Below are positions 45,772 to 57,310 of a stretch of DNA of 64,000 nucleotides, piece after piece. Below the pieces are notes generated by a model. It was not told the DNA's origin. It searched no databases and worked only from the letters and a program-made list of their open reading frames with translations. The stretch's first letter is position 1. Every line of letters starts with the position of its first letter. This DNA is from Lobosporangium transversale (Eukaryota; Mortierellomycota; Mortierellomycetes; Mortierellales; Mortierellaceae): the NCBI RefSeq assembly GCF_002105155.1, contig NW_019029010.1, positions 1 to 64,000 of the forward strand. Reading direction: 5' to 3'. Position numbers and translations under genes: made by a program.

Positions 45772-46179
45772 TGTTTAGAAAGAAAAGGAATGGCTGTAAT
45801 GCAAATGGTATAAATAGCAGAGACTAATGAGAGGAATAGCAATGAATGAATGAATGAATGAATGTGAATAAAAAGCTAAAAAAGTAAGAAAAAAGGATAG
45901 AAAAATAGAGAAGGTGCCAAGAATGACAATGACACTGCATTGTATGACTGCTGTGAGAAAGACTTTGGCTCAGCAATAAATTTTCCATAAAGAGAAGAAA
46001 GGGGTTGCAAATTGCCAAATACAATCTGTCCACGACTCAAAATAAATTTGAATGGACGTCTTTTTTATTTTTTTTATCTAGAGGTTTAAACTCACGTTCA
46101 CTCTGCCTTGGCCACGTTTACACACGCTCACTCTAGTATGACCACATTTAAACTCGCGTTCTCTCTAACCTGACCACGT
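45772..46179. other. Spacer with short direct repeats
   Basis: No gene. GAAT tetranucleotide repeat at about 45841-45863. Three similar blocks near 46088-46180 (ACTCACGTTCACTCT, ACACGCTCACTCT, ACTCGCGTTCTCTCT, each followed by a short stretch and GACCAC or GGCCAC plus GTTTA) form an imperfect tandem repeat of about 33-35 bp. Confidence 0.4.
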
Positions 46180-46401
46180 TTATCTACAATAAGGTGGGCG
46201 CTTCTCACACGGCGCAACAACATCTCGCTCACAATTGCCCATGCAGTTTGTGTAGATCACATAGCATGTTCCTGGCTCTATCCCTCTGGCCATGCAGTCT
46301 TGGAAAAGGAACCGACATTGGTCGCATTTAATCGCTTCTGTACCAGACAGAGTCAACACGATGCCTACCAAGGCCAACAGGTAGAAGCAAGCAATCCTCA
46401 T
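46180..46401 (-). CDS. Small secreted cysteine-rich protein
   Basis: From the ATG at 46401 the product is 73 residues: a clear signal peptide (MRIACFYLLALVGIVLTLSG, about residues 1-23) and a mature part of about 50 residues with eight cysteines (CDQC...C...C...C...C...C...C). The small size, secretion signal and even cysteine count fit an effector-like or antimicrobial-type secreted protein; I know no exact family. An upstream in-frame ATG at 46494 would bury the signal sequence 31 residues inside, so the later start is preferred. A possible 33-nt intron (46495-46527, GTGAGT...CTATAG) lies in the leader. Confidence 0.6.
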   Translation of the reverse strand: MRIACFYLLALVGIVLTLSGTEAIKCDQCRFLFQDCMARGIEPGTCYVIYTNCMGNCERDVVAPCEKRPPYCR

Positions 46402-47729
46402 TGGTGGGAAATCAGATTTCAAATGTCTAAGATAATGGCGTTTGTTCAGGAAAGGAGGAATTAAAGTCAATACCATTTCATAGAAGAAAGTCATCTATAG
46501 AACAACAACAGCTACAGGAATACTCACCTTGTTTGCAGAATGCGGGGAAAGATATGGATAAAAAAGAAGACTGAGGAGGATACGAAGATACGAACGAAAA
46601 AGAAAACGGAAAAAAAAAAAAAAAAAAAAAAAAACTTCCATCCTACTTTATATACTGGATATCGGCTCAAGAGCATTTTATATTATTACTGTAGTTCAAG
46701 GCCTAGTCCTGGGTAGAACATGTTCTCCCAATATCCACCTGTCTATATCTACCTGTCCATATCTGCCTATCCAATACGCGCCTTCACTCTCTTATGTTTC
46801 ACTACGCCCTCATTTACCTATCGCGTCAAGGGAAATGTAGGCTTTTTGTTGTTTGTTGCTCATTTAACATCTTATCCAAATGATTGCAGTTTGACCATTC
46901 AATTATACATAAAGTGTCAAGTATGGTTGCTCACTGACAGAGGATACCAATTAATGTACGAAATCAGAAGGTTGGCATTCGCAAATAAACGTGCACAGAA
47001 ATCGATTTTATTCTCATGCTGCATCGCAAGGAAGCAAAGAGAAGAGCAATCGTCATCTTACATGGAACATGTCCAGGGCAAAATTTTAGTATCACCTCTC
47101 TTTTAACAACGTTCAACAAAAGAAACGCCCAACCTAAACAGAAATATACTCAAGCTCTCAACTTTCGCATCTGCATACCTTGCCCTGAGGTAGTCCAATT
47201 TTGGTACCCAGCTCTTGTGTCGGCACTCGTCCTGAATACCAAAATCTATGCACTCAAGTTTCATTTACTTCAATTATCGAATATAGATTATCCCTCACCT
47301 TTAAACACGTTTTTCATTCTCTATGCTCCCCATGACTAAACTTGATCACTCGTACTTCTCGGACCAATCAATGTACCCTTTTGTTTATTTACTCCCGTCT
47401 TCTATGGGGCGTTTGCCCTCTCTTCATTCTAATGTGCTACAAGTTTCACTTATACTCTCAACCTCATCACTATAATGTGTAAAATGTGGCATACGTGGAG
47501 CTCTCCCAATATTTGTGCCCTCAAGCGCCCTCAGTGGGAGTATGACAGGAAAAATCCCTCATAACAAAGCTGTATACACATACCTGATCAACCATTTATT
47601 CATTATTCGCCCATCCTCCTTTTATTAGCTGTGTCGTGCCTCATCTCCCTCTCTCTCTTTTCCTCCCTAACTTTCCTATTCTCACTTTCTTTATTTCTCT
47701 CTCACACTCTTATTCAACTAGGAAGCTAT
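46402..47729. other. Intergenic region upstream of the LRR gene
   Basis: 1.3 kb without a recognised gene. It holds an A run (about 46609-46634). The 90 bases before the LRR start are a CT-rich tract ending in ATTCAACTAG, which looks like an intron 3' end or leader, so an upstream noncoding or short coding exon of the LRR gene is possible. Confidence 0.5.
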
Positions 47730-48767
47730 ATGGAGAATCTTAGCTTTGACAATAACATCCTTATTAAGAGTGGAGGCATCAAGACGTTGGTGGAGGCATT
47801 GAAGAACAACGCCACACCGACGGCTATTGACCTGCGCAACAATCCTATCGGCGATGAAGGTGCCAAGACAATAGCAGAGATATTGAAGAGCAACGCGACA
47901 CTGGTCTCCATCGACCTGGAAAACACCTCTATTGGCTCTGAAGGTGGCAAGGCAATAGCAGAGGCAGTGAAGACCAACACCACACTGACGACTATTAACT
48001 TGTTCAACAATAATATTGGATCTGAGGGTGGGAAGGCAATAGCGGAGGCCTTGAAGACTAACACTACACTGACTACCATTAATCTGTTCAATAACAACAT
48101 CGGGCCTGAAGGCGGCAAGGCGATAGCAGAAGCATTGACAAGCAACACCACGCTGACGGCCATTTACCTGCGCAAAAATAACCTTGGTTCTGAAGGCGGC
48201 AAGGCGATTGCAAAGACATTGAAAAGCAACGTGACACTAAACACCATTCATTTGGGTGAGAATAGTATCGATAATGAGGTTGGCAAGGCAATTGCAGAAG
48301 CATTGAAGAGCAATACCACATTGATGACCATTGACTTGTACAACAACGGAATTGGCTCTGAAACTGGCAAAGCAATAGCAGAAGCATTGAAGAGCAACAC
48401 TACCTTAACGACCATTGACCTTGATAGCACTTTTATTGGGTCAGAAGGCGGCAAGGCGATAGCGGAGGCACTGAAGTGCAACACCACTCTGACGACCATT
48501 AACCTGTTCAACAATGATATTGGCCCCGAAGGTGCCAAGGCAATAGCGGAAGCATTGAAGACCAACACCACATTGAAGACAATTGACCTGGGCAACAACC
48601 ATATTGACGATGAAAGTGTTAAAGCAATGATGGAACCATTGAAAAGCAGCACTACACCGGCGACCATTTATCTCTATAACAATAACATTGGCTCTGAAGG
48701 TGGCAAGGCTATAGAAGAGGCAATGAATAGCAACCCCAAGATGATGATCTATTATGGAAGAGTGTGA
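47730..48767 (+). CDS. Leucine-rich repeat protein, ribonuclease-inhibitor type
   Basis: The first ATG of the open frame is at 47730, giving 345 residues. Eleven complete 28-residue LRRs and a partial twelfth follow the pattern AIAEALKxNTTLTTIDLxNNxIGSEGGK, the RI-like LRR (LRR_6) class, which forms a curved solenoid. The repeats correspond to near-identical 84-bp DNA units. No other domain, signal peptide or membrane segment is seen from this start. RI-type LRR proteins are protein-binding modules; in animals the same repeats form the sensor of NOD/NLRC proteins. Here no NACHT is attached. The partner is unknown. Confidence 0.85.
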   Translation: MENLSFDNNILIKSGGIKTLVEALKNNATPTAIDLRNNPIGDEGAKTIAEILKSNATLVSIDLENTSIGSEGGKAIAEAVKTNTTLTTINLFNNNIGSEGGKAIAEALKTNTTLTTINLFNNNIGPEGGKAIAEALTSNTTLTAIYLRKNNLGSEGGKAIAKTLKSNVTLNTIHLGENSIDNEVGKAIAEALKSNTTLMTIDLYNNGIGSETGKAIAEALKSNTTLTTIDLDSTFIGSEGGKAIAEALKCNTTLTTINLFNNDIGPEGAKAIAEALKTNTTLKTIDLGNNHIDDESVKAMMEPLKSSTTPATIYLYNNNIGSEGGKAIEEAMNSNPKMMIYYGRV

Positions 48768-49283
48768 TTAAAGGCAATAAAGTGCCACGGAGAAGGCAAG
48801 GCAAAGTCCTCCATTCTTCTTCAGTATGCCCCGCATGTCACACACACTCTCATAATCTAATCTATATAAGCCTGCTGTTGGCAGATTTATTAAAGGAATA
48901 TCTTATTTCTCATGATTCATTGACCCATTTATATGTAAAGACATTAATGCACTAAAAAGCTAGGAGTCGTGGAAACCAGTGACAACAATGCACAATATAC
49001 TCACGTTGCGAGGCTACAACATTGGACCATAGAATGGACACGTGTCACTCCCTAGATAGACATGTAGATATATTAAACTTGGTGATGTAACACTCATTTT
49101 TAATAGCTCTAGAACTCCTTTCATCTTGCTACTTGAACTTAGCTATTATAGATCTGATCATGGCCTAATGTGTGCCAAAGGACTCCACATTGTTGTAGCA
49201 GTCTTTTGTTTGCGTCGCTACACCCCAAATCATATCCTTCGTGGAATGAAAAGGCTTCAAGTATTTTGGAACCGAAAGATGGG

Positions 49284-49317
<34 letters not shown>

Positions 49318-49465
49318 CAAATGCGACTAACCGAGTCGAGTAGAGTGTACCAGGCAGACGCAATCCGTTAAAAACATCAGTTATAGATAAAGTACAATTG
49401 CAATAAATAGAAGTCTTTTTTTTGTTCATTATAAGAATTATATATAACATGACTGAAACTAGTAA
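48768..49465. other. Spacer between convergent LRR and Sec24 genes
   Basis: No gene. A 36-nt A run lies at about 49281-49317. Confidence 0.5.
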
Positions 49466-50657
49466 TTAGCGAGACCATATGCTTGTGTGCACTTCATGTG
49501 GTCGAGTGGTCACTTCCGTCTGTATCATACGGTGAATCGTAGGCAAGTAATCAACATAGGACATTGCATCGTTGTTCTTGTCTTCAACCAACAGATTCGA
49601 CAGCTCTAACTCGACCTGGTCCATCCCTTGTCGTACAATGGTTAGATCCAGATATTTGGCCCTCTGTCCCTGCATATACATCTGAAGCGTCCGTAACTGA
49701 TTACTCAACATTGTATCCAATATTGGGAGATGGCGCTACAAAAATAAAAATAAATAAATAAATAAAAAAAGAATATCACATTAGAGGAGGATATAGAAAA
49801 AGTAATCATAAAATCATATTCATCTTCATTTTCATATTTTTCTCTTTACCTGCTCAATGCTAAGCTCTTCTAATGTCTGGACTCCAAAGGCATCGTTCAA
49901 GAATTGGCTTGAGATTTCACGACCGAGCCACAAATACATCTTTTGGCCATTCTCAAGTAAATAGGCACCTTGCGTTTGAAATCTCGCATAGGACAGTCGC
50001 ACTAACGGCGGTAAAAACACGCGGCCATTTGTAGGATTTAATACACCAACCTAGTATAATACAATATCGTTGCCAATTAATATAATTAGATCTAAAATCT
50101 TTAAAAGGCATAGCATATATTGCTTTTCTTTTTTTTTTTTTTTTTTTTATTTTTTTTTATTATTATTATTATTTTCTTAACCAAAGTGGTGAACTTACCT
50201 TTTCGTCCATGGCATGCACTGCAACCATGCGTGGGTAGAAATAAACAATGCTTTCGCTGACACCCATGCTCTTGACCATCCGCATTTGATACACACGCAT
50301 GTCGCTGTTGAGATCCCGTCCTGCCCTCAAGATCTTGGACTTTAACATAGCAAGGGTATATAACGGGTACAACTTGAACGCCTCTGGAAGAATGAGCTAT
50401 ATAATATAATATTTTGCACCAAAAGTTAATCGATCAAATTAGCTAAAAGCGATAAATGCATGACCCGAGGCTTTTAAAATATTTGTTTATATGTTTAGAG
50501 AAAGAGAAAGAGAAAGAGAAAGAGACAAAAATACGAACCTGCCCGGGTGCTGTGGATGAGGCACAGTTGCGGCGATACGCGGACAAAATCTTGACGCATT
50601 TTTCTGTCAACGCTTCACGAACTTCACTTAACGTTTTGTTCAGTGCTTGAGTGATGG

Positions 50658-50690
<33 letters not shown>

Positions 50691-53600
50691 ATTTAGTACT
50701 GATACAAATCCTTGTCAGCCCAACTCAACCAAAAGAAAAAAAAAAACCCTCTAGTTAAAACTGACTTACCTCCTTTACTCAAAAAGTTGATGGTCGTGTC
50801 CATATCTGCCCATCGGAAAACATTGCCCAAAAGCGTGGTCACAGGCGTACTAAAGTTGTGTACTCGTACCCGTCGTCTACCGTCTGCAGTCGTATATAAT
50901 AATGCCACCTGGAAACTAGCCTCTGTCTTCTCATCCAGTTTTCCATCATGCTTCACTAACACTCCAATGGCCTTCTCAGAATCAATGCCTGCCAATTCCA
51001 GATCCGTGCTGTTCTTCATGTGGAAATTTCCAAAGTGCTCTGTAATCCTTAATCCAGTCGAACATCGGACACGCATTAATGCATTGAACCCAAATGGCCT
51101 TGTCACTAACCGAGCAATATCTCCTTGCAGTTTGATCCCATCCCTCATCCCATTAAAATTCACAAACATTTGTGTTTCTCCTCCTGTAATACTGGATAGG
51201 CTTCCCAAAGTGGCTACATCCACATAAGCATTCGGGAATAAGAACAAGTCAATGGACATGCCTGTTTCCACACAACTTTCCGCCAATCTCCTGTAAAAAT
51301 CATCCTGTGGTGCATACAATGTCCTCTCTTTGTCCGTTCCATAGAGCTTTGAATCTTCTCGATGACGTAGAACTCCTGGTCCGAACGTTGGAAGAGACGT
51401 TTGGAACAAGATCAACTTGCCTCCACGGTTCTCGAGCGCCATCCGCACCCCTTGGACAACTGCACCGATAACAGACTCTGTTGTTTTATTCTCTGCAAAA
51501 AGCTGAGGTAGCGTATCCAACAATGACTCTACAATTGTTCTGAAGGATACACATACAGAGAAAAAAAAAAAAGCGATTAAAATAGAATCATAAAATGATG
51601 ATCTACTTCACAAATAAATAAGAAAAAAAAAAATTAAAAAAAATGCAGTCCTTACTGTGAGCTCTCAGGGCTAACAAGGAACCCATCGCCGAGAGGCACA
51701 AACACGTCCGATACATCTGGAACGACCATCATCTGCGCTTGCTCCAAAGAAGGCTATGGAGAACAGTAAAAGCAAAAAAAAAAAAAAAAAAAAAAAAATC
51801 TTTTTAGAAGCCGGATCATTACCTCTAAGAGTCTTATAGTCTCCCACAGGAACAAATAATCATAATCGGATTTGATAAGGTCTCAAAAAAAAAAAAAAAA
51901 ACATACCGAAAGGTTGTAAAAATGCACATTCTTGTCATAGGTCAGGATTCCGATTTGCATACCAGGCATCAGTTTGGAAACCCCATTCGCGTCCCAGATC
52001 GCATGTTTGATCCCTTCAACGCACTGCTGTAACATCCCACTCTGGACAGAATTCCAAGAAACATCGATCGCAAAGACATATGCGGCCGCCTGAGGAGGCT
52101 TGTTCCAATACTCCTTTGGCACTGCAAATTCAATCGTGCCATTCCTTAATTCCGGTCGTTGGTCCAGATCACATCTCCTACCATTCATATCCAGGTTACA
52201 GAAATAACTCGGCTCCACATCGTTCTCGAACAAACACATGTTGCACACAAATTTTTGACCGCCATTTGTAAAAATCATGAACGGATTAATATATGCATTG
52301 CATCGTCGACAACGTGCTGGTCCACCATCACCGAAATCAACCGTCTCGATTTGTGCTTCATCTGCACGGAGCTGTGCTAATGGCTGAATCACAAGGCCCA
52401 TAGGCAATTGTGAAATGCTGAGCAAGTCATCAGTATTGGGGATGTTATACGTTGTCATCCTGAAGAATCGAGGGTTGCAGTTTCCTCCATCGATTGCCAT
52501 AAAGTCACTACTGGCCAGCGGTGTAGCGTTTGTCCTCACGGAAGTAACAAACGGCTTTTGATCCCATTCAGCTTGATCAGCTTCTTGAACTGCTACTGGA
52601 GAAGGGATCTGATCGGGATCGATCCTTGGCTTGGGAACCGGTTGTACAGGTGCAAATGGCGCCTGAGGTCGGAACTGTTGTGACTGATTCGACAATGGCT
52701 GGGACGGTGCTACATGGGATGGTGCATGTTGATGGGTTGATTGTGCTGGCTGGTGTTGATGTTGGTGCTGTTGGTGCTGTTGGTGTTGTTGGTGCTGTTG
52801 GTGCTGTTGATGCTGCTGGTGATGGTACGATGTATTAAGCTGGTGCTGAGGATGAGTGTATACAGCCTTAGAATATTGATTAACAGCGCCTCCAGTCTGG
52901 TTTAGATGCTGTTGAGATGCATATGGGTCGGGGATAGGCTGAGGAGTCGGTGGCAGCATTCCAGTCGCTCCTGGGTTACTGGGAGGAGGTGCGCTTGGAT
53001 CGGTTGCGAAAACACGCTTGGCACGGGCACCAGCCTTGGGCTTTGTCTATATGGAGTTTGAATATATAAATATTTGTTCTACTTCCTTAAATTTTTTTTT
53101 TCCTTCAATGATAATGTCTTCGGAGTCCCACAAATGGCAATAGCAAGAATTACCTCTGGTTGTACAGACTGCGTAGTTGATGGAGGTCCTAGTGGTGGTA
53201 GTGGTGTCTGTGCGTGGCTTTGACGTTGATTCAGATTGCTATTTCCTGCGAGTGACATGTTGGACATTTGGTTGTAAAGAGTATTCGCATTCCCAGTCAC
53301 TGCTGTAGTAGCAGCGATAGCTCCATGTTGATCTACAGGTGGTGTGGGTTGTTGCTGCTGCTGCTGGGATGCCTGATGTTGGCTTTGATGTGAGCTTGGA
53401 TGTTGCTGGTATGGTGCATTCTGAGAGGCTGGTGGAGGAGGACCATGATTTTGAGGGAAGCCCTGCATGGCGGGTGGTCGGGGTGGAGACTGAAGCTGAG
53501 ATTGTGTGGCAGTGCTTGGTGTGCTTATTGGGGTAGGGGTCTGTTCAGATGCAGAGTTGATCTGCTGCTGAGGACGGGGGCCGCCTGCAGTAGCCATGTC

Positions 53601-54297
53601 TGCAGTGGCCATGCCTGCCTGTCCATGTCCTTGTACTGGCGAGCTCGGCCTGATCTGTTGCTGATTCATTGGCCGAATCCCAGGTGGTCTTGCCCCTAGA
53701 GCTCCTTGATTAGACAGAGGGCGAGCACCAGGGTATTGTTGCTGTTGTTGTGGGGGCCCATTGACAAGCTGTTGTCCTTGCTGCCCCTGTCCTATTCATC
53801 CGCATATAATGTAACAAGCCCAGTGTATCAGTTTTGAAAGATCAGCAAAAAAAAATAAATAAATAAGAGATCCTTGCCATGGCGCATGCTGGGAAATGCT
53901 ACAAAACAAACAAAAGAGAAAAGACGAATGGCATCGCTCCATTGATTCATAGATACAGTGATATTGGGCTATCAATAACAGTGGAATAAAAAGATCACTC
54001 TTATTTACCTGAAACCATGGGTCGCACGCCTCCACCAGAACTAGGTCTGATTGCTTGGTAAGGTGGGGCAGGTCCTCCAGGTGGCCTATTGACATTTTGA
54101 GTAGGCCCTGGCGCCTTCAATGGCTGTTGCTGCTGTTGTTGCTGATATTGTTGGCCACCATTGGGAGGAAATGGTCGTATTGGGGTAAATTGACCTTGTT
54201 GACCTTGCTGAACTTGTTGACCTTGTCCTGGACCATAACCTCCAGGACTGTAAGGTCGAGGTTGCTGTTGAAAGTTTTGAGGAGGATAATTGGACAT
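49466..54297 (-). CDS. sec24: COPII coat cargo-adaptor subunit Sec24
   Basis: Nine exons (54297-54009, 53791-53154, 53046-51907, 51753-51656, 51539-50770, 50657-50539, 50396-50199, 50050-49850, 49735-49466) give about 1240 residues with matching phases. A long Q/P/G-rich disordered N-terminus with a QHQ repeat is followed by the Sec24 zinc finger (CRRCNAYINPF...CNMC), the trunk (YVFAIDVSWNSVQSG, GGKLILFQTSLPTFGPG), beta-sandwich (MRVRCSTGLRI), helical (NCASSTAPGQLILPEAFKL) and gelsolin-like domains (LPPLVRLSYARFQTQGAYLLENGQKMYLWLG in pieces). Sec24 binds cargo and Sec23 on ER exit sites. Introns commonly start or end beside A/T runs. The long low-complexity head explains the above-average length. 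Confidence 0.95.
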
Positions 54298-56347
54298 TTG
54301 TCAAGCAACTGCAATCACTGCAATTAATGTTCAGCTGAATCTAGACGAACAAGCAGACAGACAGATTGATTTATTGATTTCAAATATTAGACACGTCATT
54401 TACATTTGCCATACAAAATGATGCCATGTACATGCGCGTCATTCATGGATGTAAGGCTTTTTCACTTGCCTATTGGTCGTTATTGATTTGAGAGAAAAGA
54501 CAATGCTGGTAATGAAGTGAAGATTGCGTTAAGGTTAAGAATGACAAAAAGTTGGTTTGTGAGCATCATTCACACTTGACAACGCGTTTGCCCTTTGTCC
54601 CACAGACCTTTGCTCGCTCGTCCCGTGTGACAAGTTAGGGAGGGAAATCGATCGTCCTGATTGGTCGAGGCAAAATAAGCATCTATCTAGTCTCTATGCA
54701 AAATTTGTATCAGAGAAACTGCTCGGAGCTGACGATCCATGTCAAAATTCAAGCGTCCACATTCTGGTAGATAAGCAAGTCGTTCCGTGGTAATGCAACA
54801 ATCGAACTGCGTTCTGCCGCAAATAGCCAAATATGCGTATATACTTTTCTTATAATTGCTCATTGGATTGGTACTGTAAATCTGCCCGAAGGCGACAGAT
54901 CCTCCAGGCCCATGGTTATGGAGAGCAAGACAAGGGGCAGCTAATGGAGCTACATCAACTCTTTGGGCACCATCACTCTATGGCCAGTACACTCACGAAC
55001 ACCAAAGAAGAATTTCATTCTGTTATTATGCAATACCAGACAGTGTAGTGGTGCTCGAAAGTCATCTCTTGGTTAGTCTTGATCATGGCTGAGAGTGATA
55101 TGGATTTGAAGCTCTATTCCTAGTCTTTTTACTGACCTCATGAAGCCTTAAAGTAGGGAGGACATGTCTGCAGTACCATATAAACACGGCTTTCCCACGT
55201 TTAAGGAAAATTGCTTCGAGATTCTTCATTCGGTATCGACTATTTGATGAGGTTTACGTTATATTCGTGTACTTCCATTTCCATCACTCAGTCTGCTTTG
55301 CACAGCTTTGAGGCCAAGTGAATACCCTAATTACATCTGTTGCCTAGATTATGACCCTGCCGTCCTCTTCTAGACGAAGTGGTCTGTTGACTATTGATTG
55401 AAGCCCCTACGATTCCAACTGAACTAATCTGACCATGTATATAATCCTAGACACAAAGTGTAACAAAGTGGCTTTTAAACTAGGTTGGTCCAAATGTTAT
55501 ACATGTATAATATGCAAACAAGAGGAGGAAACAATTCTCCAGAATTTAAATTGCACGTCCAACTTGACAACCACCACCAAATATTACATCAATCGAAAGC
55601 GTCCCAAATTTTGAGATTTTAGAGCCAATCTGGAGCACGTACGACTAATATAACGAACAAAAGAACGATCGTACGTAGAGTGTTCGAAAAAGAGTGGATC
55701 CTTAAAATGCAAATTTCGACATTTTTTTCCATTTCTCATTGCCATCTCATTCATATCCAAAGCAGTTCCACTTGCACATTCATCTGAATCTCTTCCTCCG
55801 TCAGTAGTATTCTTGGCTCATTTAGTATTTTCATTGCCTGTAATGTTTAATGCGCCATTGAAGTTGGCCTTCCTAATTTATTAGACTGAACAAGATACTA
55901 ATCTCCCCCTTAAACATAAATTTGACCACTGGTCTGCCATAGCATCTTCTCTTCGCTTGTTCTCCGATTTTGGTAAACCCATCTTGATAAGCATGCTGAG
56001 TCTCAATATTTGTTTTCTGCATCGAAGGAATGTTGGATGGGCACTCCCGATCGAGGAGACAAAATATTTCCAGTAGGCCGTCAATACAGAATTGATCGCA
56101 GGATGAAATTATGATGGTATGTCGAGTTGCGTAGTAGGCTTCGATGCTGGGATGACCCGGTGAAAGTGCTGATACCTGAAATTTTAATTCAAGCACCTAG
56201 TCCTCGGTTCCTCAGTTTGATGATGGTTGAGTTAGAACACTTGTGGTATAACTCCACTCGAGATGGATAATGCACAAAAAACACACACAGACAATTCACG
56301 ACTGAAATGTTTTATGGTAAATCGGAAGTCAAGGAGATCAAAAGTTG

Positions 56348-56387
56348 TTTATTATTTTAGCTAGGTCGGAGCCTTATATAGGCTCCA
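56348..56387 (-). mobile_element. LTR-like promoter/polyadenylation block (remnant)
   Basis: Minus-strand GGAGCCTATATAAGGCT followed about 20 nt later by AATAAAC, the same layout as at 24999-25033. No pol gene is nearby. Probably part of a solo LTR whose ends I could not define. Confidence 0.3.
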
Positions 56388-56505
56388 ACATAGCCGTCAC
56401 TAATTGCTCTGATCTATGAATAAAAAGGGGAGTGCTCCATTTGGGTACACTCCCTAGCCTCAGGACGTAACAACGACACGAAGTGGTGAAGAAGTAACGT
56501 ACCTT

Positions 56506-56754
56506 AGCTTCAATAAATAGATGCATTCTACTGAAAAGTATATGGACCCAGCCATCGTTGAGAAGTAACAAAAAGTAGATCCAAGTTACTCTCGCCTTGT
56601 AAAAAAAGGAGATAAAAACGATAAAAAAGGTAATGAAAACAAGACATAAAGTGGTAATGTCTCCCCAGCCTCAGTAGAAACGCATTCTACCAAAGGTAAT
56701 GTGGGCCCAGTCACTTAGAGGAATAGCAAAAGGTAGGTTCAGGCCAGTCTCGTC
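56506..56754. repeat. Imperfect direct duplication
   Basis: 56506-56595 and 56668-56754 share, in order, GCATTCTAC, TGGACCCAG/TGGGCCCAG, a GTAACAAAA-like stretch, GTAG and CTCGYC, with about 160 nt between starts. The copies are well diverged. They lie beside the LTR-like block and may be part of its U3 region. Confidence 0.45.
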
Positions 56755-57310
56755 TGTATGCGAAACATGGATTTGAGTATAAAAGAATACAATTACTTCT
56801 AACCTCGATTTACTTCAATAATCTTGTAATGGAACAAATAGTAAGAATTAGAAATGTCCCAGCACAATCTTGACCCCATGACGTAATTAAGGCGAAAAAT
56901 TTGATTCCCCATTCCCTCTCTACAATGCACAAGACTCCCTCCATCACTCTGAGCCTCAAGAATGCTTCAGTTTTTCAATTTCGTTCAGGAGGATAAGCAT
57001 AATCACAGCAACTTCGACGAGACTTTGTTGTGTTTTTTTAATCACGTCAAGACTCTCAATTCACAGCACGATGCAACGGCAAAAGAGTTTAAATGGCATA
57101 AAGAAGATAGGGGTGAATTTGAAACTTTATAACCAAGCACTGACCAAGCACTGCCGCGACAAAGGCAACTCTACTTGTGACTGGGATAGAGCGTAAAGCA
57201 GATGGTAAGGAGCTTACGAAGTAGTAATATATATTATCGTTAATACACTTCAGAGTATGGTGACCTTTTCTGAGTATGATAATCTTTAACACCCCTCATT
57301 TTCTTTGCAG

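Larger units (their letters stand above)
54298..57310. other. Repeat-bearing intergenic region
   Basis: 3 kb with no intact gene. Short open frames (plus 54833-55048; minus 55873-56196) show no recognised domain. It contains an LTR-like block and an imperfect duplication, listed separately. Confidence 0.45.

Noticed and set aside
46720-47106. 128-codon plus open frame
   Set aside because: No recognisable family and overlapping alternative frames of similar length; likely chance.
47631-47729. Hydrophobic N-terminal extension of the LRR protein
   Set aside because: It has no ATG (starts GTG) and reads a CT-rich tract ending in CTAG, better seen as leader or intron end, so the apparent signal peptide is not real from this start.
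47770-48750. Regular 84-bp direct repeats as a possible CRISPR or satellite array
   Set aside because: The units have no spacer and code without a break for an LRR solenoid.
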